Shown in pieces: positions 25,633 to 38,259 of a stretch of DNA of 64,000 bases. The position numbers were made by a program, and so were the translations under genes. The DNA is from Ifrita kowaldi (taxonomy: Eukaryota > Chordata > Aves > Passeriformes > Cinclosomatidae): positions 192,175 to 256,174 of the forward strand of contig VZRS01005632.1 in NCBI GenBank assembly GCA_013398055.1, given 5' to 3'. The notes beneath the pieces were generated by a model. The model saw nothing but the letters and a program-made list of their open reading frames with translations. It was not told the DNA's origin and made no database searches. Each line of letters begins with the position of its first letter. The stretch's first letter is position 1.

Positions 25633-28254
25633 GTAAGATGGAGCTATGATTTACTGGTCTTTTTATAGGAATTATGGGCACCTGTTCAAATGCAATGCAG
25701 TCACAACAGTTCAAAAAGATGATGTTCACTGCCTGAATTGTCAGAAATCTTGTTCCCACTCCTCTTTTGTTGTGTTGGCCCTGGGCAGGATCTACCTTCT
25801 GTAAGTCAGATCAGTTACATGTATCATGGGCCCCAGGAGGGTGAAATGACCAAGTAGTTTAAGAAAGGCTGTGTCTGAACTTGAAACTAGGCCTACACAG
25901 TACGCAGCTGGATGATATCTTTGTTAGGCGTAATTAAAAAGTAGAAGGTAAAGAGAAGGATTGCACCCCTAGTGCTTGTCTAGGAAGCCTCAGCAGAGGA
26001 CAGTGTTTAGACTATAGTTAAACTGCCTCCCAGATGAAGAAGACAAGATGTAACACAGAAATCTCAATACTGGAAGAAGCTTAACCTATCTGAAAAATCG
26101 TAAGCTGTTTAGGAGTTCAGATCAGCTGACAAGCACTATTGTAAATATACAATATATCCCTCTATGGAGTGAATTTTGTCCCTTACCTGAAAGGTACTGA
26201 CAATAAAGCACATGAAAATGTTCTTTATCACTTCAGAGCCAGGAATAAATTTTGCTCCAGTTTTTCCTGAAACGGTCCTTTCAGCTGAAGGCACAAAGTC
26301 ACTTTCTAAATATTCTCACTTTTGAACAAACATTTCTACTTCTAGGGAAAAGGGCGTGAAAGTGTATCTGTCTAGAAGCACAGCAGATTTAATAACAGCA
26401 TATCAAAACCTTAATGTAAGTGCTGTTCTTAAACCCCACGGATGTCTACAAGTAAGCAAATCAGTATTTTGTGGAAGGAATTTAGCCTGGGAGTGGGGCT
26501 CACCTACTTGAAGAGAAGTATTATGAGCAATATGCATTATTTATATCTGTCTCAGAACCTTGACAAAGGCAGGATAGAGAGCACCCTAATGCAATGCAAA
26601 AGCCTTTCCCAGATCTTTTGCAGAAGGGTAATTTTACCATAACAACTATGGTAAAACCAAAAACTACTACTGCGTTGCAAAAGAAGTCAAAGAAATTATT
26701 TAAATAATTTTTCCTATTCCCTGGAAAAAGTCTGCAAATTTTCAGAATCACACTATTTTGGGTGAAGGGAAAATCATCTAAGTAAGTGGTACACACAAGA
26801 TACCTAAATATAAATATCACACTTTCAGATTGAATCTTATGTATCTAGTGCATGAAAAAATGAGAATTGAACAGATTTCTTAATCCTCGTTGATTATAGC
26901 ATGAAAGCTGAACACAAGCGCCTTGCTGGTTTAACCTGGGAAAGACACAACCTTATCAAATGCTGGCAAGTTGCATTGACATGAGAATTACCTCAGGGAG
27001 ACTGTCTGTAAGTCTCAAAATACTTTTCAGCCTTGTCTGTGAATCCAGTTGTGCTCTAGACCTATTGTAAAACAAGAAAAATCAGAACATATCTAGTGAA
27101 ATGTGAATTATGAAACAAATTTTCTCCTAATCTCTTTAAGGTCTACATAAGCACAGAGTACATCACTACATGTGTTCATCCACAGGCAGGTCCCTTTCAA
27201 AAGAGATTGCAGTTCAAGAAAACCGTACTGTTAAAACAAGATCAGGTTAAGAAGCAATTGCTCACACAATTTCATCAGAGTCATTGACCACTGCCTGGAG
27301 AGGGAGGCAGCAAGATATGGGCAGGCTGGAAAAGATGGCAAAGCTGAAGGTAGATGAGTGACCACAGCATCACACAGCAACAACCTCTGCAGCAGAACTG
27401 CTTGGAGGTGTTGCTCCTGCACTGTGGCAAATCAGCTTCCAGGCTCTTGCCTTGCATTTTGCCTCAAAAATGCCCATGTCACAAATAACAAACTTCTTTT
27501 ATTTGGGTGTCATTGATGATCGCTCACTGAACTTTTGACATTGTAGGTGATCCAGAACACTTTTAATAACTATTGCAACAATACTCATCAAATGCTGTGG
27601 ATGAGCATGCTGAAGGCTACGGATTCTATCCAGGTGCTACAAGTGTGCAAAAAAGACACACAGAAGAGAACATGGTCTAATTTGTCTGATCTTTGAGTCT
27701 TTTCAGAATATAGTCCCTCCATGTGGAGAGCCTGCTATCAGAGGCTCTATGCTCTGCTATGCTCTTTTTCTTCTCTTCACCAGCCCCAGGATCTCGGGGA
27801 TATACTGCATCCTTTCAGATTTGTGGGAGAAGGCTAATTGTCCAAGTTCTCTACAGCTTCAGTAATGAGCACCACTTCAAAAGTATAATTCATCTCTTCA
27901 TATTTAAAGACAAAAGTTCTTGGGAAAAAACCCAAAGAATTGTGCCCATCCTCTTTCTCATGGAAGACTGTCAATAGATTATATTCAATTCTCAATCACT
28001 CCTTGATGCAAGATACTTGACACAGTGATGGGCAAAGATAATTTTATGATATTGGTCTTTTTGTTTCTAAGCTTCTTTCATAATCTTGTATCTACAGCAT
28101 CTAAGACAGACAGTGACAGTGAAAAATGCTCACTTACATAGCCAGAGGTAATGTAGCCAGACCCAGATAGGTATGTTGTCATTCATATGTGACAGACTTT
28201 GGATATTTCTCTCTCTATACATCAGTCTTTACAACTTTACAACAATGTTGTCTT

Positions 28255-28425
28255 CATTTTCTCCTTGCTTCTTTCTTCTTCTTTTTCTCTTCCTTTTTTT
28301 CCCGTTTATTTTTCTTTGTCTTTTTTTTCCCCTGTTTCCCTTTTCCCTTGCCTTTTGTCATCTTTCTTTTGCCTCTTGCCTTTTGTATTTTGCCTTCTTC
28401 TTTTTCCCTTCTTATTTTTTAAGTT
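28255..28425 (+). repeat. Pyrimidine-rich low-complexity tract
   Basis: About 170 bp that is almost entirely C and T on the + (coding) strand, with few purines. It makes overlapping low-complexity open frames rich in Phe, Ser and Leu that carry no information. Such a homopyrimidine tract could form triplex DNA or bind PTB-type splicing factors in the BMP5 pre-mRNA; that is inference. Confidence 0.85.
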
Positions 28426-28550
28426 CTTGGATTCCAGCAATTAGCTTTACTGTGTTCTCAGCATGTCAAAAAGGAAAATCCCACTGGGTAACTCGGCTCT
28501 TCCCTTCCAAAGGACAAAACATTTTTTTAATTGTTAATGAATTTTCACAA

Positions 28551-28680
28551 AATCACAGAATAGTTAAGGCTGGAAGAGACCCGGTCCAGAGGAAAATCAG
28601 GGGAGTCCCTGTCCCTGGCAGGGGAGTTGGAATTAGATGATCTTTAAGGTCACTTCCAACTAACATTCTATGATTCTGTC
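28551..28680. mobile_element. Two CR1 tails in inverted orientation
   Basis: The left end (28551-28582, aatcacagaatagttaaggc and on) is the reverse complement of a CR1 3' end. The right part (about 28605-28679) is a CR1 3' end in direct orientation, with 'ggcaggggagttggaatta', 'gatctttaaggtcacttcc' and the terminal octamers attctatg attctgtc. The outer 30 bp of each side are imperfectly complementary, so the unit could fold back on itself. Confidence 0.85.
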
Positions 28681-30749
28681 ATATACACAATCACAATATG
28701 AAGAAAATAAAATCTTATGTATCAGTTATTATAAGACCTGGGAAATTGTTGACAGGCTTCAGGTCATCATCCCCGTGTTGCTAAGAACTTCAAGAGAAGA
28801 TGACATCAATGCAGTGCAAAGAGAGACAGAATTAAGCTCAGCATTCAGGCTCTGCCTGCCTGCTATGCTCAGAGGATTGAAACTATATTGTTTACACAGT
28901 TTTATTTTTGTCAAACTGTAGATAAAAGAAAAAATAATTAAAATCCCAAAACCAAACCAAAACAGACAGGTTGTTTACAAATACATAACATAGCTCTCCC
29001 CTAAAAAAAAAGCTGGCCTAATTTTATTTTTTTTAACATTGTCTAAAAAGAGTTACAGTGTAATTGACACTAGAGAACATCCACATTTAAATACTGAATA
29101 GTGACTTACACCAGGAAAATAAAAAACGGAGCTACATAATTTTCATTTATATGGAGTGAGATGGAACCAGAAGACAATACTTTAAGGCTACATTTCGTGT
29201 ATGTTATTAATTGGTGTCACACTAACTAATTCAAAATATAGTACTTTGTAAGAGTATGTATAAGCATGTTTTTATAGCTTTATTTCCCCTGGAAAAAAAA
29301 TCTCATTAAATTTCTTATACATATATTTCATTGCCCTCCTTCCAGAGCTCTTTCTGCTATGTAGGGGTTTAGATTCCAACTGCAGCCCCTGAATAGCTGA
29401 GGAACAATGTTTTCTCAATCACAATAGCCTATGGTTTTGATTCTTGACAGAATAAGCATATGGGCCTTGAAACTACAGTATGCAAAGTTGAATCCTTGGC
29501 ACCAGACCTTATTATAAATGTCATATTTGATACTTACATGAAATGTTATATTACACACAACATTTGTCTTTCATGAAAGATAGAATTCAAGGAAGGAATA
29601 CAGACTTTCCTGAGTCTCACTTTCGTTGTAGGTGAATGGGTTAGATGGCTTACAGTCTGTACACGCAGGCCATTTTATCAGGTGCTCTGGTGTGACCACA
29701 CATCATTGGAGCCTATATTCAAATGGCTCAGAATATCACAACTATGACGACATCTGTGTGACTTAAATACGTATTATTCAGATTTTCTCCTTTAACTGTA
29801 TGGACTTCTGCTACATCCTGGCCGTAAAACTTCTATACATGTTCTTGAATATGAAAATGTCACTGCAGAGAAACTGGCAAAAACACAATCTTCAGCTTCC
29901 ATTTGTTTGCCTGCTTGTGTGCTATCTAAAACCATATTGTGAGTTTCCTGACTTTCTCAGTGCATCTTTTCCACATTTTTCAGTCACAGTTTTTTTGCAA
30001 AGTGACTTGTATTTTATATGTACGAGTTTTAAATTCCCGCTAATAGCTGAGACAGAAAAGCTCAATATTAACCTCATACGAGCATTGATGTTAGTGAAAA
30101 TGAAGGCACAGATCCTTGTGAAGAGAGGCCAGTGATCACAGTTCCATTTTTTTAAGTTCCTTTACTTTCAACTACCCTCACTGTACTTCTAGAGTGTGTT
30201 CAGAACCCATTAGATTACTACAGACAACTCAGCACAAGGTATGACTTGGGGATTTTGGTTGTAATAAAGGCATATAGATTTTTGAAAACTTGTGATGTCT
30301 TAGGGCATCCTGCCTTGCTCCCCGTTGCTACTCCAAAAAGACACAGAACTCCCATGGGATGTGGGTGTATATTTTGACTCTGCATGCCCTGGGACAACTG
30401 AGAGTATCTGAGATGGCAGCACATAACCAGCCGTATGTGGACATCCTCTAATGACTGTCATTGAAGGGCAAGGAAAATACCATAGGAAAAAATGCAGTGT
30501 TTGTCTTCAAAATTATGAGGATTTGAGTTATCATAGCTTAGAAAGCCTAACTTAACATCCCTGATCCTTATTTAGTATTGCAAATGGATATGTCTTGACT
30601 TGTGGACAGCTTTTGACACAGTTTTAAGAGTCATATTGGGCTCATGTGTATTCAATAGAAAGTAGGTACACAGCTTGTTTAAAAAATAAAGAAAAAGCCT
30701 ATTCAAAGAGCATGTTACCAATAAGATAAAAATTTCTCTGAGTATTTTG

Positions 30750-32045
30750 AGTGATGTCTTGTCAAGTCTCTTCTGGATCTGGTTCAGTCCAAACTTTTAT
30801 TGGTAATTTGGGTGACTGAGCACTCCTCCCAGATCTCATATCCTCTGTGAACTTCCAGAGAACACATTCTGTTCTATTGTCCAAGTTAGTAACAAAGATG
30901 TTAATACCAGGTCCCCTTTAGGGACCTCCCTAGTAACCAGCTGCCAGTGGACTTTGCACCACTGATCCCAGCTGTTTGGGCCCAGCAGCCTAGTCAAGTT
31001 TCCATCCATTATATTCTTACCTATCAAAGTTATTGATTGGTTTGATCAATTTGACTCAAGGAATACTAAGGGAGACCATATCCAAAACCTTCCTAAAAGC
31101 AAAGGGAACAACACCCAGAGCTCTTCAAAAGCCCACAAAGCTAATCAGACCATCACAGAAAACAATCAGGTTGGTAAGGCACAGTTTGAACTAGTAAATT
31201 CATACTGACTGTTCCCAAAACACCTTCTTGTTCTTTGTGTGCCTGGACAGTTTCCATGAGAATTTGTTCCAAGGACTTCCCAGAAAGTGAGGTTAAGCTG
31301 ATTGGCCTTCTTGAAGATGGGTGTGACATTTTCCATTTTGAATCATCGAAAATGCCTTTCAGTGTATTAATGCTCAAAAATGGCAGGAAGTGACTTTGCA
31401 ATGCTGGTCAGCTCATTCCCCACCCTAAAATTCATCCATTCTGCTCACATGGACTCATGTATCTTCAAGTTGCTTAACTGATTCCTAACACCATCTCTTT
31501 TACTGTGGGTAGAACTTCAGCCACTAGGAACAGGGATTTGGGAGTCCTGAGGGTAAATCTTGCCAGTAAAAAACAAGACAAAGAAGTCATTGACTATGTT
31601 AACCTGTTCTGAGTCGTTGTCATTAGGTCCTTTGCTCTACGGAACAACAAAGCTGTATTTTTCTTATGTTTTCTTTTTACTGTGAATGTACCCATAGAAC
31701 TGCTTCTTGTTGACTTTCACATCCCTCATGTTTCAACTCCAGCTAAGCTTTAGCTTTCCTAACATCCATCCCTGCATACCCAGGCAAAATTTTTATATTA
31801 TTTCTGTGTAGTTCATCCCAATTGCACATTACTTTCGCTTCCTTATTGAATTTGAGTTCAGTCAAGATTTTCCTAGTCAGCCACAGTGCGTTTGTGCCAT
31901 TCTTGCTAGACTTGCAATGGGTTGCAGTGCTGTTGTTGACGTAATCCCTCAGAATCATAACTCTGCTCTACCATGGTTGCTGCAGCCCCATCATGCTGCA
32001 GCTCTCATCAACATCCTCACCCCCAATCTGTTCTTTATTAATTGA
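30750..32045 (-). mobile_element. Old CR1 LINE ORF2 fragment (linker and RT)
   Basis: Read on the minus strand, this is a heavily mutated CR1 ORF2. At 31700-31960 lies the linker after the endonuclease (RKAKA-like, then RDVK-like), and at 31500-31600 the stretch leading into RT. At 31250-31330 lies the RT motif RPISLTSLSGKSLEQILMET, corresponding to the CR1 'YRPVSLTSVPGK' block. Around 30770-31150 comes the following RT palm sequence. Stops and frameshifts are frequent, so it is a relic. It is in BMP5 intron 4, antisense to the gene. Ends are approximate. Confidence 0.8.
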
Positions 32046-32590
32046 TTTATATAACTGCAACAGACTTCTAAGGCTAACAAGGCAGGAATATATTAAAAAA
32101 AAGTTTGGAAGCTGATCACTTGACAGTGTGGGTTTGCTGCAAAACTCCTATTCTGGGTTATACTACTAGAAAATAAGCCTGAAATAATATGAAATAACTA
32201 TTTTACTTTATTTCACACTGTGTTCAGTTGTGACCATCATGTCTTCGGAAAGACGCAGAGAAGCTGAAGAGAACCCAGAGAAGCAATGGTAGCAGAGGTC
32301 AGGATGGTTGACAAGAAGCACTCGGAAAATTTGCAGAAGACTCCTCTAGACCATATATTTGGAAGAGTTTTCTGCAATGATAGTGATGAACTACACAGAT
32401 TAGTTCATAGACTGTAGAAGTTCCTTTCATTTTATGTGAAAAAGGAGTTTATCTCTTAATTATCCTGGAATTTTTCAAAGACCTTCCCATTTCCATCTCA
32501 AAAAAAGAAATGTTCCTTAAAAAATCCTTTTCCTGAAACTGAAAGATTTGTTTATTTTTCCATGTCTTCCTTGTTTGGGTTTTGTGGAGT

Positions 32591-32625
32591 TTTGTTTGTT
32601 TGTTTGTTTTCTCTTGTTGTTGTTG
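32591..32625. repeat. (TTTG)n/(TTG)n microsatellite
   Basis: Four to five TTTG tetramers are followed, after a short interruption, by TTG trimers. Confidence 0.8.
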
Positions 32626-33544
32626 CCATGAATTTTTTTGTGAGCTTTTTTCCCAGAATGGTTATTTTGGTTCAAAAAAGTCACCTGAAGCATTCTTGAA
32701 TTGGAAACAGAGGAGGCAGCCTGTACTCCCTACACGGTCACATGCCTCACTTATGGCATCACATGAATAGCTCTATAAGCCAGCTTTGGGGGCTAATGTG
32801 ATGAAGATATGACCCTGTTCTCTTCCTTTCCTGTTACTTAGGAGCAGTGAGGAGCAAGTGCTAGAGTTTCTCCAGGAGTAAGGTTGTTGTGGAGAAGCAT
32901 GTATGAAAGGTTCTCCGTGTCCTCCTGTCCTGACACACCTCTGACAGTGAGCTTTCAGTCCTTTAAATAGCACCTGTTAGTCTAGTTGTTTACATTAGTA
33001 TTACCAACTAAAGACCATCAAGTGGTGAATATTTCCACAAAATACGGTAAAAATTAAGAAGTATAAAATGTGCTACTATGTGTTTAACTAAGAGACTATT
33101 GGAAATCCCCTTGTTTCAGGACATTTTTTTATTGTTGTTAATTCATCTTTCGAATTGAGCTGCTTTCTTTACCTGGCAATAAAAATCATGCCAACCTACA
33201 GACCACTTCCCCATATTTTGGATCAGGCTCTCACTTGTCCTCTTTGGTTACCTGTGTGGATATTATCAGAGGTGTTCCCCAGGTAGCCAGCAAATAGACA
33301 TCTTGTAAACCTGTTTCCCCTAATGCTGTCTGCATTATTTTGCCAGTGTACAGAAATTGTATCAGTCTGACTATGCTGATCCTGCATTTCCAGGTTTACG
33401 TTGCCTTTACAACTAACCCTAGGAATATAAATGACAGTATGGTATTCCTTTCCTTTGTACAGCTTGGTCAGGATCTCAAAAATATATAAAGCTTGCCAGT
33501 TCTAGCAATGCTTCCAAATAATTAATGTTATTTACTTCCTGTAG

Positions 33545-33621
33545 ATTATAACACAAGTGAGCAAAAGCAAGCATGTAAGAAACATGAACTTTATGTGAGC
33601 TTCCGAGACTTAGGATGGCAG
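33545..33621 (+). CDS. BMP5: BMP5 exon 5 (start of cystine-knot domain)
   Basis: This 77-bp exon lies between acceptor cctgtag (to 33544) and donor gtaaga (from 33622). Two bases complete the aspartate begun in exon 4. It reads [20 protein letters not shown] and ends DLGWQ. It brings the first of the seven conserved cysteines of the mature TGF-beta fold, a glycosylation sequon (NTS) and the first finger beta-strand ([12 protein letters not shown]), a core motif of the BMP5/6/7/8 group. It ends exactly on a codon, so the junction to exon 6 is phase 0. Confidence 0.97.
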
Positions 33622-35449
33622 GTAAGATTATAAATGCTGTTTCCCATCAGTTCAAACTGAGACAATCTATTTTAAAGTCTCCCATTATTTACACTCTGTT
33701 TTCTTTATGGAAATTAGTATTTCAATGATAAGAGACAAATTCTTTAAATGCATTTTGTAACAAATCCTTATCAGTATTGCTATCAATATAACTTTACCTG
33801 TTTTTATGAATGCATACATTAGTGGCTTTATAATTTGGATTCATTAACATAAAGATAAATTTGAACTACTGCTCAAGAGATGAGTGAATCTGCAGTAAAT
33901 GAAACCAAAATCCCCACACCAAATAATGAAACATTTTAAATTTTCACTAGTACAGATTTAAACCTCCCTGGTTCAGTTCTGTCTACTGCAGGTCATAGTG
34001 ATTTCGCTGGGGTAGGGTCCTTGGGGAAATAAATCTTGGATCACTGTTCAGTGATCTTTGCAACACCATAGCTAATTTTACATAATTTCTGAGGAAAAGT
34101 CATCCTGCCATACAGTAACAAAAAAATAATGTACTTACAGTAAAATGTCATGAAGTCAAAGGCAGTGCATTATGGGAAAAGAAAATAGAGATCAATCTAG
34201 GGTTTTTTTCCAGAAAGCAAGGAACTCTCTGTAAAGAAATAACAAGAAGGCTATTAGCAACCTATAGCTATTGCATATGTAGGTAAGAACTCAGGGATGG
34301 CTGTCTATGCATTTCACATTTCTCTGAACTATTTTTAAACAACTCTCCAGGAGCAGAACAAGTCTACGAGGAGAAAAAGAATGCTACCTCTTTAGTGACA
34401 GCTCATCCTTTATGTATCTAGCTCAGATTCTCATATGGCCTCATTATCCTGTCTGATATTTTGTAGTATATTTATCCCCACAGCAGCCTGAAGAAGTAGG
34501 CAGAGGATGTTTTCCCAAGCCTGCAAAGCATAATTACCCTGTCCAGGGCCACAGAGCAGGCTTGTGGTATTGAACTCAGGCCACTGAACAAGTGAGCCAT
34601 TGTCTCTAGATTACAGGGGTTTTTTTTCAGACATCAACAGTTTTAATTTTTTTTTTCACAGTAAATTCTGGTGTTCTCCAAGATGTGCCAGGCTTTCAGA
34701 TCAGTGGCCATAGTGGCCAATGTAGCCATAGAAAAAAAGAAAATCTATTTTTAACACAAAAACTACTATAAGAATTAAAAGTTTCTGCTGGAAAGCCACA
34801 GCTACACTGTACAATATCTGATCAGTGATACCCGGAGTGAAATAAGATACAAAAAAAAAAAAAAGATACAAATCCCAAGAAGTAGCTACTTGATCCTCTC
34901 TGCCCTTCCTGCAGCACCTCCATTACCTGGCAAAGGAGGAATTCAGCAAACTAAACACAGAGCTTTCACATTTTTAAATATTTTCCCTCTTGTGGTCTTT
35001 TGCCCATGCTGTGTTGCTTGAAATACTGAAAATGTATGATTCATTGACATGCCAATGGGTAATCACTAGCAACCCTCAGTCTCACGCAATAATACAGTTA
35101 GCAGTATTGAGTAAGCTGAAGGAGGAGAATGCATTTTAATTACTTTTGTTGCACCAACAAGTGCTCAAGATTTTTAGCCTGGAAGGAAAAGTATTCTGCA
35201 AATATATTTTAATCTTTAATCTCCCCTATAACCTCATTAGTTGGTATTCAGTACAGATTTGTAAGTTTAATTTCATTTTCATCTCAATTTTCATGAACAA
35301 AGCAAGTACTTTTTTTAAAAAAATCCCCATTCATTTTATATGCCACCTTCTGAAGTTCATTTTCTCATTGAGCAAGTCTTAGTTAGATATAGTTATAAAT
35401 TCTCTGAGTGAGAAAATATAATGAGTGGATTTATTTGTTCTTGTTTTAG
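33622..35449 (+). other. BMP5: BMP5 intron 5
   Basis: This intron of about 1.8 kb runs from donor gtaagat to acceptor tgttttag and is phase 0. It contains a MIR/CORE-SINE-like relic at 34460-34613 and a poly-A stretch at about 34850-34865. No other feature is recognised. Confidence 0.94.
34460..34613 (+). mobile_element. Ancient MIR/CORE-SINE-like relic
   Basis: The segment starts with 'tttatcccca' and continues 'gaagtaggcagagg', 'ccctgtccagggccacagag' and 'tattgaactcaggcc'. In the same order and at similar spacing these resemble the 3' half of MIR: a TTATCCCCA block, a gap, 'CCAAGGTCACACAGC', and 'GATTCGAACCCAGG'. Identity is low, as expected for an element older than the bird-mammal split. 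A chance resemblance cannot be excluded by eye. Confidence 0.55.
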
Positions 35450-35560
35450 GATTGGATTATTGCACCGGAGGGCTATGCTGCGTTTTACTGTGATGGAGAG
35501 TGTTCTTTCCCCCTCAATGCCCACATGAATGCAACAAACCATGCCATTGTTCAGACTCTG
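35450..35560 (+). CDS. BMP5: BMP5 exon 6 (cystine-knot domain, centre)
   Basis: This 111-bp exon encodes 37 whole codons between acceptor tgttttag (to 35449) and donor gtatgc (from 35561). It reads DWIIAPEGYAAFYCDGECSF and on to NHAIVQTL. It contributes the second and third conserved cysteines in the CDGEC core of the knot, the wrist/type-I receptor contact region, and the conserved glycosylation site NAT in HMNATNHA. The 111-bp length and phase 0-0 borders are those I recall for the BMP5/6/7 family. I see no difference from the human peptide in this exon. Confidence 0.98.
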
Positions 35561-37720
35561 GTATGCCTCTGACTGTGTTATAGTTGCCTATGCTGCAGTT
35601 GTTTGTTGTCTTTGCTTTGGCTCTTCTGTTTACTGCTACTGAATTTTGATTATTTCTGGGTAAATCATAGCTCATTTCAAAAACCTGCTTTAGTGATTTT
35701 GTTGGAGAGAGGACGAGCTGCTCAGAGTGGCCTGTGTGGTAGACTTCACCTCCATTTCAAATGCAATAGCACATGAGAAGACTCTGTTATATTACTGGAG
35801 AATTGTGTAGACAGGAACCAAAGGGGCCCCCTGGTCTGAGTTCCAAGAGTTTTTGCAGCTTATTGAAGCTCAGTGTTAACATCTACATGTTATACCTTCC
35901 AGAAATGATGACACTTGGCCACTCTGTGGACCTCTGTTGTCAACTGTTGGCAGAGATTCTTACACTGTAATTTAATGTGAAGCTTTGCAAACAGATGCAT
36001 TTGCATGTAAGAAATTGTGTTCAGTCATGCCTGGCTTACAAATGCAATTTAAAAATAAGTGTGTTTGAATCTGTTGCTCTGCCTGGTACATGTAAAAGGG
36101 GATTTGCAGCCAGTTTTCTGCCTCTGTTAATTCTTATGTTAGTCCTGTGCCTCAGCGGGAGCAGCCAAAAAGATGATCTTAGTTGAGGCAGCTGGCTAGG
36201 CCTCCTCTACCCCAGCAGCGCTCAGCTACAGAAATCATGACCTTTATACTATGACTAAATGTAATGTTGAGAGGCCAAAGTCTGGTCAGTCTGGTCAAAA
36301 ACTGATTTTTCACCTGTGCCAGCTGAAGAACTGACTCTGAATAGCACTGGTATTAGCAGAATGATTTTAAGAAGGAGAGGAATGAGAGATAATACACAAG
36401 GAGGGAGCGACAGCATGAAATGAGAACAGGAGAGGGTTGCCATCCCCAGTTAGTTTCTGGAAAGATCAAGGCACTCAACTGCAATTAGAGAAAAATGAAT
36501 TTAAGGTTCCCTTTGATTTAAACTGATAATGGTAAGGTACCCTGACCATCAGATTATGCTGATGATTCTGTCCATGGATAGTGATCTTTTATTTTCACAT
36601 TAAAAGTCTGAACCTGAAAAATCTTTGCCCCTTCAGAGATGAGTGGAGTTACTACCTGGGATTCCGGCTCCAACATCCCCCTCAAATTTAAGCCCCACAC
36701 CAAAAAACAACCCAAAACCAAACAAGCAAACAAACAAAAAAAATTTTGATTTCTTTCTGATAGAAAAAAAATCTGTTTGTGAAAATTGCCAAGTATTTCT
36801 ACATGAGAGGGACATTTTTAAAAACTCAGCATGTGCTGAGACCTTTTCCCTTCCATTCAACTTTTCATTTACTCACCTTCTCCAAGGCCAGTCACCAATG
36901 CAACATTATTCCTCTGTACTAGAATTCAAGTCAGCAAGATTTACAAAAAGAGGGGAAAATGTCAGAGGCTGAAAACATGTAGAAGTGTGTCAAGGGGTAC
37001 AGGTGAAAGGGAACAGAAAATGCCAGTTGGCAAGGAATATAGCCATGTGCTTAGAAGACAATGAAGAACAGAGTATGTGCAGTCCTGAGCTGAAAAGAAG
37101 TAGGTCAGCAAAGCAATAGTTTAACATTATGCAAACTTTGTCCAGAAAAGTTGCCAATATCGCTGAGATCCCCAGGTTAGAGTTCCCTCCTGCAATTATG
37201 GACTGTTAAATAAGAGTTGGCCCAGTGCTACTTTCTCTTGTGTGTCTTTCCTGTCCAAAAGTGGTTATTTTCCCATTGTTAAGAAATGTGTGTAGTTCGT
37301 CCTATTTTTTAAATTGGATACTTAATTTTTCCCCTTTTTATGGCCATTTTGGAATTGTGTGTCTCCCTCTGCATGTACTATACATGCATTCAGTTGTGCA
37401 GCCAAAAAATCATGAGGCTAATTATATTTTAGCTGTACATAAATTAGATGAGATAACAGTAGTTGAATGCTTTCTGGTTTAAATTATACAAAATTCAGAT
37501 TTACACAAGGTGTGCACATGGGGATGGCTTGGGAAGCAATTATTCATATGCTCCACCCTAATCCAAATGCAGTCCTCTCCCGGCCATACTGATTACACCA
37601 TTCTGAAAAAGCCTACTCTTTGGGCTGGGAAGTGATTGTTCCTTGGTACCCCTCCAAACTTTACTGATTCTTTTTCATTTTCTTTTGTAACAAGAAATAG
37701 AAGAAACACTGGGCCAGTAC

Positions 37721-37736
37721 CTCTCTCTCTCTCTCT
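37721..37736. repeat. (CT)8 microsatellite
   Basis: Eight CT dinucleotides in BMP5 intron 6. Confidence 0.85.
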
Positions 37737-38259
37737 TGTTTTTCTGCAACTGAACTCAGGCAAACAGAGAACACAGATGCATATAAATAAAAGACAGGGT
37801 GCATTTAATGAGCTCTATAAACTTCTCCTTTCCTGCTTTCCATCACCCTCAGACCAGGCATAGGGGTAGCACTGACTTCCTGGTCGTGCAAGGCAGTGAA
37901 TCATCAGGTTGGCTTGCACTGAATTTGGGGTAAACTCTTGAAAATGCTGTGGACATCACTTCCATGGGGGTATTGTGGGGCCACGGATCTTCCATCAGGG
38001 GTGGCAGGGGCTGGTGGGACCAGGATTTATGGCGGGACAAACATCTGCCTAGGTGAGGCACAATCATTTTTTTCTCCAGTGCTTTGCTATTCATTTGTTA
38101 AATAGTTTTTAAATGTGCGTCTAAACTGTTGCAAAACTGCTACTTCAGGATTTATTATTGCACATTTCAAAAGACCTTCTCATGGTAACTGTTATGTAAA
38201 AATCGTTTCCTGATAGACTGTTCTCTGTTGTCTGGCAAAGGCTCTGGCTTTATATCACT

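Larger units (their letters stand above)
25633..33544 (+). other. BMP5: BMP5 intron 4
   Basis: This intron of about 7.9 kb runs from donor gtaagat to acceptor cctgtag. It holds a long pyrimidine-rich tract (28255-28425), an inverted pair of CR1 tails (28551-28680), a large decayed CR1 ORF2 fragment in antisense (30750-32045) and a TTTG/TTG repeat (32591-32625). The 155-codon open frame over 28173-28640 is the translation of the pyrimidine tract and part of the CR1 and is not a gene. I recognise nothing else. Confidence 0.93.

Noticed and set aside
25348..25668. Open frame of 106 codons overlapping BMP5 exon 4
   Set aside because: It is out of frame with the conserved BMP5 reading frame and crosses both splice sites.
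28173..28640. 155-codon + strand open frame rich in Phe, Ser and Leu
   Set aside because: It is the translation of a pyrimidine tract and part of a CR1 element, and the other + frames over the tract are open too.
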